From: JBMOLC01 sp049324215
Lineage (GTDB): Bacteria > Patescibacteriota > Microgenomatia > UBA8517
DNA: 19,740 bases
Assembly (NCBI GenBank): GCA_049324215.1
Contig: JBMOLC010000010.1
Span: 1 to 19,740, forward strand
Direction of reading: 5' to 3'
Below the pieces are notes generated by a model. It saw only the letters and a program-made list of their open reading frames with translations, ran no database searches and was not told the origin of the DNA. Of the stretch, positions 15,355 through 19,740 are shown piece after piece. A program made the position numbers and the translations under genes. The number at the start of each line of letters is the position of its first letter. Position 1 is the first letter of the stretch.

Positions 15355-16992
15355 CTAATCAACCCGGTAAATATCAACCTCAGAATTTTCAAAAATCCTG
15401 GTAATTCCCAGCTGGCCCTCTCCCAGTCTAGCCCCTTGGCCTTTAAGCCAATAAACATAGGTTATGTTGCTCTCACGCAGAAATGACCAACCCTTCTGAT
15501 GGTCAAGACTGTCCAGAAAATTTTCAATTTCTTCCCGGCGATCTGGCCATTGATATCCCATGATGTCCAAATTAACTTCGTCTTCTAAAAAAACAGTCTT
15601 TTTACCAAAGGCGGCCACATAAGCAGTTGATTCATAAAGATAAAGCGAGCGCGGGGGTTTTACCGCCGCTGCTTTGGCCGCCGCCCTATCAAAAGGATAG
15701 GTTAGAACTACGCCTTGCGGCTGCTCAGACAAAAAGGCAAGTGCCTCTAGTTCCCCAAGAGAGATCTTGGCCGGGGGTCTAGCAGGCAGATAGTGTCTCA
15801 AGGTTCCAATTGTCGTGGGAATGGTCAGAAGGATAACGACTACAATTATTCCCTTTTTATAAGTAGCTAGCGATATACCGGCGAGGATACCCAAAAAGAA
15901 TAAAGAATAGTAGAAAAACTGAATTGTGTTCCAGGCCGTTCCTTTTTGCAGCAAAAACATCGGGAGAAGTGTCCCTGCCAAAATCACTGAAAAGATAAAT
16001 ATCATAGTCCAAGATAGCTTCCTCAATGATTTTCGCATAAAGGCCAAAGAAACAATTCTGGTCCCCAGGTTTCCAACCAGGAAAATTAGGAAGGCCGCCG
16101 AGTAAGCGAGGAAAGCTTTTAGCCAACTGCCTGCCAAGACATAGTTGGTCATGGCTGAGTAAAACTTTTGCCAACCTACCCTATCCCCAAATCCCATCAT
16201 TGTTTCCAGAAACCAAAATGGTCTAATGACCAAAAGGCTCAAGGAAGCGATAAAAGGAAGGGTAAGAAGAATGCTAACAAGAGAGGCCCCGGCAAAAACC
16301 TTGAGAAGACTTAACTTTTTTTCTTTCAGATACTCAAAAATCCCTGCCACAAAAAGTCCTATCAACGACAAAATACCGGCGTAGGCTTTTACCTGGATGA
16401 GTGCCCCAAAAGAAACTACGGCAAGTAGCCACTTTTTCTTAAGAAGTGAGATTAGACCCAAAAGCATAAGAACTAGCGAGAGGGCAAAAGGGGGGTTAAC
16501 TAGGGTCGAGATTGCTTGCTGGGCCCAGAAGGTCGATTCTCCTCCCAAACCTCCACCCCTTATTAGGGAGAGTACCCAACCGAAGCTTCCTGCAAAGTAG
16601 ACGAAGAAGGCTGCCCAAAAGGCTTCCTTTTTATCCTTCCTCCAAGTTGAGACAAACTCATAGGTTAAGTAACCAACGAGAAACGCTAGGATAGGGGGAA
16701 CGATTTGGAAATACAAGGTAACGGTCGGAATCTGGGTAAGTTTGTGTACTATTGCAAGAACAAGGTCAAATCCTATGTGGTAGTTTTTTAGAGCCTCCCC
16801 TGCAAAAGTCGGCATTTCCAAAGAACCCCTTGAAAGACTCTCAATTAAGGCCACGTGCCAAACCCCGTCATGACCGTTTGGCCCCCAGAAACCCATGCCG
16901 GATGAATAGACTAGGCCGCTTTTAACCATGGTCAGGGACCAAATGGTTGTTCCGGCAATTATTAAAAGAAATACTTTAAGAGGAATTTTCAT
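15355..16992 (-). CDS. Unclassified multi-pass membrane protein, possible GT-C enzyme
   Basis: A 545-residue protein I cannot place in a named family. A signal-anchor-like helix at about 5-22 is followed by a loop with WGPNGHDGVWHVALIESLSRG at 36-56 (H41, D42 and H46 notable) and AGEALKNYHIGFDLVLA at 64-80. About ten hydrophobic segments reach residue ~415, then a soluble C-terminal portion of ~130 residues. The plan of helix, acidic outer loop, many helices and C-terminal soluble domain is that of GT-C glycosyltransferases, and D42 occupies roughly the place of their catalytic Asp. It could instead be a Wzy-like polymerase or ligase. It starts in an ATGA overlap with the flippase stop and ends four bases before the next GT39 gene, which supports a role on the outer face after flipping (inference). 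Confidence 0.65.
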   Translation of the reverse strand: MKIPLKVFLLIIAGTTIWSLTMVKSGLVYSSGMGFWGPNGHDGVWHVALIESLSRGSLEMPTFAGEALKNYHIGFDLVLAIVHKLTQIPTVTLYFQIVPPILAFLVGYLTYEFVSTWRKDKKEAFWAAFFVYFAGSFGWVLSLIRGGGLGGESTFWAQQAISTLVNPPFALSLVLMLLGLISLLKKKWLLAVVSFGALIQVKAYAGILSLIGLFVAGIFEYLKEKKLSLLKVFAGASLVSILLTLPFIASLSLLVIRPFWFLETMMGFGDRVGWQKFYSAMTNYVLAGSWLKAFLAYSAAFLIFLVGNLGTRIVSLAFMRKSLRKLSWTMIFIFSVILAGTLLPMFLLQKGTAWNTIQFFYYSLFFLGILAGISLATYKKGIIVVVILLTIPTTIGTLRHYLPARPPAKISLGELEALAFLSEQPQGVVLTYPFDRAAAKAAAVKPPRSLYLYESTAYVAAFGKKTVFLEDEVNLDIMGYQWPDRREEIENFLDSLDHQKGWSFLRESNITYVYWLKGQGARLGEGQLGITRIFENSEVDIYRVD

Positions 16993-18473
16993 TTAGAGAA
17001 AAAACTTTTGAAACTGCGTTGGAAGTCACTGACGATGGAGACTCCAACGATGAGGTAGGTGGAAAAGGCGTAAGTTATGACCCCTACCCCGATCAAAATC
17101 CAAACCGAGACCAGGTTTACGGGAAGAGATCCCCTTAAAAGAAGAAGCGCTATAGCCATTACCGAGGTTGCTGAAAGGGGCCTGACAACAGAGTCGAGGA
17201 TGGAAAACTTGACTAAGCGTCTTCCAATGTAAACGGCAACCAGCGAGCTTACAGCAACAAGGGCATACCCCAAAGCGGCACCGTTAACCCCGAATTTGAC
17301 CGCAAGATAAGGAACTAAAATCCAGGTCAGGACTGTCCACATAACCATCAGCTTAAGCGTAGTCTTTATTTTCCCAAGAGAGTTGAGGAGGTTTGTGAGC
17401 TGGGTGGTAAATGCGGCGAAGAAGGTGTTAATAGAAACCAAAGACAAGGCAGTCAGAGCCGGGGCCCATTTTTCGTAGCGCGGGACAATCTCAATCAAAA
17501 GGGGAGAGAGAATGAGAAGTCCGGCGGTTGAGGGAAAAACCAAAAAACAAATAAAGAAGATCGAGCGATTGACTGCGTTTGCAAGTTCAGCCTTTTTGTC
17601 CTGCATTCTGGCAAAAGCCGGAAAAGTAACCTTTAAAACGTGGTCCATAAAAAACCTTAAGGGAGCATAACCCCACTTTTGGGCCCACCCCAAAAGACCC
17701 ATGCCGGTAGGACCCAAGATTCCTCCGAGAAACGCCGTCAGCCCGTCGTCTTTTATTGTCGCCAATAGGGTATTGGCCTGATAAGGAACCCCAAAAGTAA
17801 GAAGTTTTTTCAGGGAATTTCCAGAAAAGGCAATCCCGGGAATCCAAGGATTGAGAATATAAATTGCAAGCGTCCCCGTTATTCCTCTTGCCAAAACAGC
17901 AATTGTAAAAGAAGTCACTCCCCAACCCTTCCAGGCCAGAAAAACAGCGGTGGTATTGTAAACAAGATTTTCCAAGACCTGGGGAATAACAAGTTTGCCA
18001 AACTCAAGTCTCCTTTCCAAAAGGATAGAAGGGATAGTTTTGAGGGATGAAAGAAAAAGAGAAAAGCCCAGGGCGTAAAGAAGAAGCTTACCCGCGTCAG
18101 AAAGATGGTAATACTTTACCAAGACAGGGGTAACAAGATAGAGAGTGGAAAGAAGCGCTAAAACCAGAACCTGTTGAATAAGAAAGGTTGTTTTTAAATC
18201 TTCGTTTGAGGGTGTTTCTTTTTTTTGAATGAGAGCTGCGGCAAGGCCGATGTCTGAAAAATATCCCAAAAAATTAACTATCGCCGAAACTATCCAGAAA
18301 ACACCGAATTCGCTGGGGGAAAGAAAAACGGTTAAAAACCCGACCGCAACGAGCGACAAGAAAGAGAGAAAAAAGGTCCTGCCAGTTAAAACTACCACTC
18401 CTTTGACGGCTCTTTCCTTTACCGTCGTGAGAGTAATTTCGGCCGTGGGATCGAGATGTTCTTCGGATGCCAC
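16989..18473 (-). CDS. Wzx-type oligosaccharide flippase (MOP superfamily)
   Basis: A 494-residue integral membrane protein, usual length for polysaccharide flippases. An N-terminal basic amphipathic stretch (about 15-28) leads into hydrophobic helices from 28 on, with the typical LSPSEFGVFWIVSAIVNFLGYFSDIGLAAALIQ region at about 50-82. FGVPYQANTLLATIKDDG near 225-242 starts the second half, and FGVNGAALGYALVAVSSLV near 400-418 is also typical. About 12-14 helices are visible by eye. Wzx proteins move undecaprenyl-diphosphate-linked oligosaccharides from the cytoplasmic to the outer face. It is the only flippase seen in this cluster. The start is a GTG, five bases after the preceding TAA; no ATG occurs before the first helix. 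A more internal GTG near residue 25 would cut into the amphipathic start. The stop overlaps the next ATG as ATGA. Confidence 0.88.
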   Translation of the reverse strand: MASEEHLDPTAEITLTTVKERAVKGVVVLTGRTFFLSFLSLVAVGFLTVFLSPSEFGVFWIVSAIVNFLGYFSDIGLAAALIQKKETPSNEDLKTTFLIQQVLVLALLSTLYLVTPVLVKYYHLSDAGKLLLYALGFSLFLSSLKTIPSILLERRLEFGKLVIPQVLENLVYNTTAVFLAWKGWGVTSFTIAVLARGITGTLAIYILNPWIPGIAFSGNSLKKLLTFGVPYQANTLLATIKDDGLTAFLGGILGPTGMGLLGWAQKWGYAPLRFFMDHVLKVTFPAFARMQDKKAELANAVNRSIFFICFLVFPSTAGLLILSPLLIEIVPRYEKWAPALTALSLVSINTFFAAFTTQLTNLLNSLGKIKTTLKLMVMWTVLTWILVPYLAVKFGVNGAALGYALVAVSSLVAVYIGRRLVKFSILDSVVRPLSATSVMAIALLLLRGSLPVNLVSVWILIGVGVITYAFSTYLIVGVSIVSDFQRSFKSFFSK

Positions 18474-18477
18474 TTAG

Positions 18478-19740
18478 TTATTTTAACACCTTCCTTCTTA
18501 CCAGGGGGAAAGCGATAAACGCACTCCAGGTAACCAGAGAAATGGTATTGGCCACACTCCTGACCGGCGTATTTTTTAGTTCTAGAGAAAGGTTATGTTC
18601 TCCTTTCGGAACCCGGAGGTACATCCTGCCCCAAACCTCACTCTCGGGAACGTTTATTTCCGTCTTAACCCTGTCAATCCTTGCTCCCCAAATTGGGAAA
18701 TCGAAAATTCCAATTCTAATTAGAGAGGATTCTGACTCAACCTTGACCTTAACTTGAGCCCAATCCGTTCCTTCCTTTTTTGCTAATATTTCTCCGCTTC
18801 CTTCAATAAACTCGACCAATTCTCTCCTTGGTTCCTTGGGATTTTCTTTTGCACTTTTGGGAAGATAATCAAAGATTCCTGCGGTTTGTTGCAGTTCCCA
18901 GGCAGCACCCGAAAGCTTTTCGTTATCAGTTAACGGTCCCATTCTTTCGGGTCTAAAGTAATTCCAGTTAAGGAAAAGTACTAATGAGACAAGAATAATA
19001 AAAGGTAGTAACTTTCTTTTGAAAATAAAATGTATCGCCGCTCCAACCAGAAAGGAAAAAGAGAGGGTGGTGAGAGTCAGAAACCTCCAGGGAAACTGGA
19101 CGAATTTGAGAAGTGGAACCGCCTGCCAGATGGGAGTTGAACGGGAATGGGCCATGAAGGCCGAAAACCAGCCGACCGCAAGAAAAAAGAAAGAGATTAA
19201 AGAAAGGGTGTCTAACTTCTTTGTTTTTTTAAGACGCACTAGAAGAAAAACAAGAAGGATGACAGATAAAATCCAGTGGACGTGCCCGATCTGAAAAGGC
19301 ATTCCATCAGGCTCTCCCCAAACAGAAGGACCATAGCCCCAGAACCGGGAAAAAAGAAGTTGGGAGAGGGTTACGTAGTGGGCAATGTATTCGTAGTAAC
19401 CGACTACCAAGGTACTGACGTGCACATAGCCCTGCTCCAAAATTGCAGGAAGGCTAAAGAAAGCCGATGAGCCCAAAGCCAAAATTCCGCTGCCAACCAA
19501 AAAGGGGAGTTGTCTGAATCTTTTTCTTAAAAGGAAAATCAAACACCAAATTCCGAAGACGGGCATAAAGATTAGGACCATAAGATTGTGCGACGTAAGG
19601 AGTACGAACCAGGAGAGGGAAAGCCCGATGAGCCAGCGTATCTCGTATCTCGTATCTTGTATTAATCTATAGGCAGTCCACAAAATTAGCGGAAACCAAG
19701 CCAGGGCCCAAGCCTCGTTCATCGCTCCCCGGACAAATAC
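18478..19740 (-). CDS. C-terminal part of a PTPS-related/YfhO-like membrane protein (5' truncated by window edge)
   Basis: The frame is open from the right edge; 420 residues are visible, six of them (VFVRGA) before the first in-window methionine at 19722. The VRGAMNEAWALAWFPLILW opening looks like an internal helix of large membrane proteins annotated as '6-pyruvoyl-tetrahydropterin synthase related domain' or YfhO-like, so the true start lies outside. About eight hydrophobic segments run to near residue 265, then an outer domain of ~120 residues, and a last helix just before the C-terminal RRKVLK. The PTPS-related label is historical and does not imply pterin chemistry. Overall shape and context suggest a GT-C-type enzyme or partner. 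A tandem heptanucleotide repeat lies in the coding sequence at 19637-19657. The TAA is five bases before the flippase GTG. Confidence 0.75.
   Translation of the reverse strand, partial: VFVRGAMNEAWALAWFPLILWTAYRLIQDTRYEIRWLIGLSLSWFVLLTSHNLMVLIFMPVFGIWCLIFLLRKRFRQLPFLVGSGILALGSSAFFSLPAILEQGYVHVSTLVVGYYEYIAHYVTLSQLLFSRFWGYGPSVWGEPDGMPFQIGHVHWILSVILLVFLLVRLKKTKKLDTLSLISFFFLAVGWFSAFMAHSRSTPIWQAVPLLKFVQFPWRFLTLTTLSFSFLVGAAIHFIFKRKLLPFIILVSLVLFLNWNYFRPERMGPLTDNEKLSGAAWELQQTAGIFDYLPKSAKENPKEPRRELVEFIEGSGEILAKKEGTDWAQVKVKVESESSLIRIGIFDFPIWGARIDRVKTEINVPESEVWGRMYLRVPKGEHNLSLELKNTPVRSVANTISLVTWSAFIAFPLVRRKVLK
19637..19657. repeat. Tandem 7-base repeat, three perfect copies
   Basis: CGTATCT occurs three times in a row, followed by a degenerate TGTATT. 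On the minus strand it is AGATACG repeated inside the membrane-protein gene, encoding part of a hydrophilic DTRYEIR loop between two hydrophobic segments. Three copies equal 21 bases, so gain or loss of three units keeps the frame while one or two would break it. The copies are identical, which suggests recent expansion or slippage. Confidence 0.8.

Noticed and set aside
15351..15458. N-terminal extension of the GT39 protein starting at 15458
   Set aside because: The extra 36 residues lie within the 3' end of the preceding gene in another frame; the family's N-terminus is a short lead into TM1, which the ATG at 15350 gives.
1..19740. Searches by eye for tRNA, rRNA, CRISPR arrays, transposases, integrases and attachment sites
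   Set aside because: No cloverleaf-like segment, spaced repeat array or mobile-element protein was seen, and there is almost no non-coding space to hold them.
1..19740. Recoded TGA (Gracilibacteria/Absconditabacteria code)
   Set aside because: TGA terminates many genes at ATGA junctions exactly where family lengths predict an end, and no frame needs read-through.

Overview
The window looks like a chromosomal surface-glycan locus from an uncultured Candidate Phyla Radiation (Patescibacteria) bacterium, most likely of the Microgenomates (OP11) group. The basis is the style of the proteins: several GT39-type membrane proteins with DEA-x-x-GY-like first loops, a YfhO-family protein, very tight packing, and a PKD-domain surface protein with a glycine-rich stretch. 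TGA is used as an ordinary stop codon in many genes, which argues against the Gracilibacteria/Absconditabacteria code in which TGA is glycine. The assignment is inferred from protein style, not from a marker gene.

Layout. Positions 1-725 (+) hold the 3' end of a large secreted protein with a glycine-rich segment and two PKD-like domains. Positions 726-751 hold a compact intrinsic terminator that reads out the minus-strand cluster and fills almost the whole 28-base gap between the convergent genes. From 754 to the right edge there are 15 genes, all on the minus strand, so transcription runs from high to low coordinates. In transcription order they are: a PTPS-related/YfhO-like membrane protein cut by the window edge, a Wzx-type flippase, an unclassified multi-pass protein, two adjacent GT39-type proteins, three GT2 glycosyltransferases, a GT4 glycosyltransferase, a YfhO-family protein, another GT39-like protein, a SAM methyltransferase, two more GT2 enzymes and a final GT39-type protein.

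Coupling. Five junctions are 4-base ATGA stop/start overlaps and one is a TAATG overlap. The only clear break in the cluster is a 58-base spacer at 12021-12078 containing overlapping inverted repeats. No promoter for the cluster is visible; it should lie beyond the right edge.

How the genes may work together (inference). The soluble GT2 and GT4 enzymes would build a lipid-linked glycan on the cytoplasmic face, the flippase would move it across the membrane, and the GT-C-like proteins would add sugars from polyprenyl-phosphate donors, or transfer glycan to proteins or lipids, on the outer face. No initiating phosphoglycosyltransferase, Wzy polymerase, chain-length regulator, nucleotide-sugar synthesis gene or dolichyl-phosphate-sugar-synthase-like gene was recognised, so those steps must be encoded elsewhere. 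The most notable points are the high density of membrane GT-C-like proteins, an AT-rich GT39 gene that looks compositionally foreign, the unclassified protein at 15355-16992, and a tandem heptanucleotide repeat inside the gene at the right edge.
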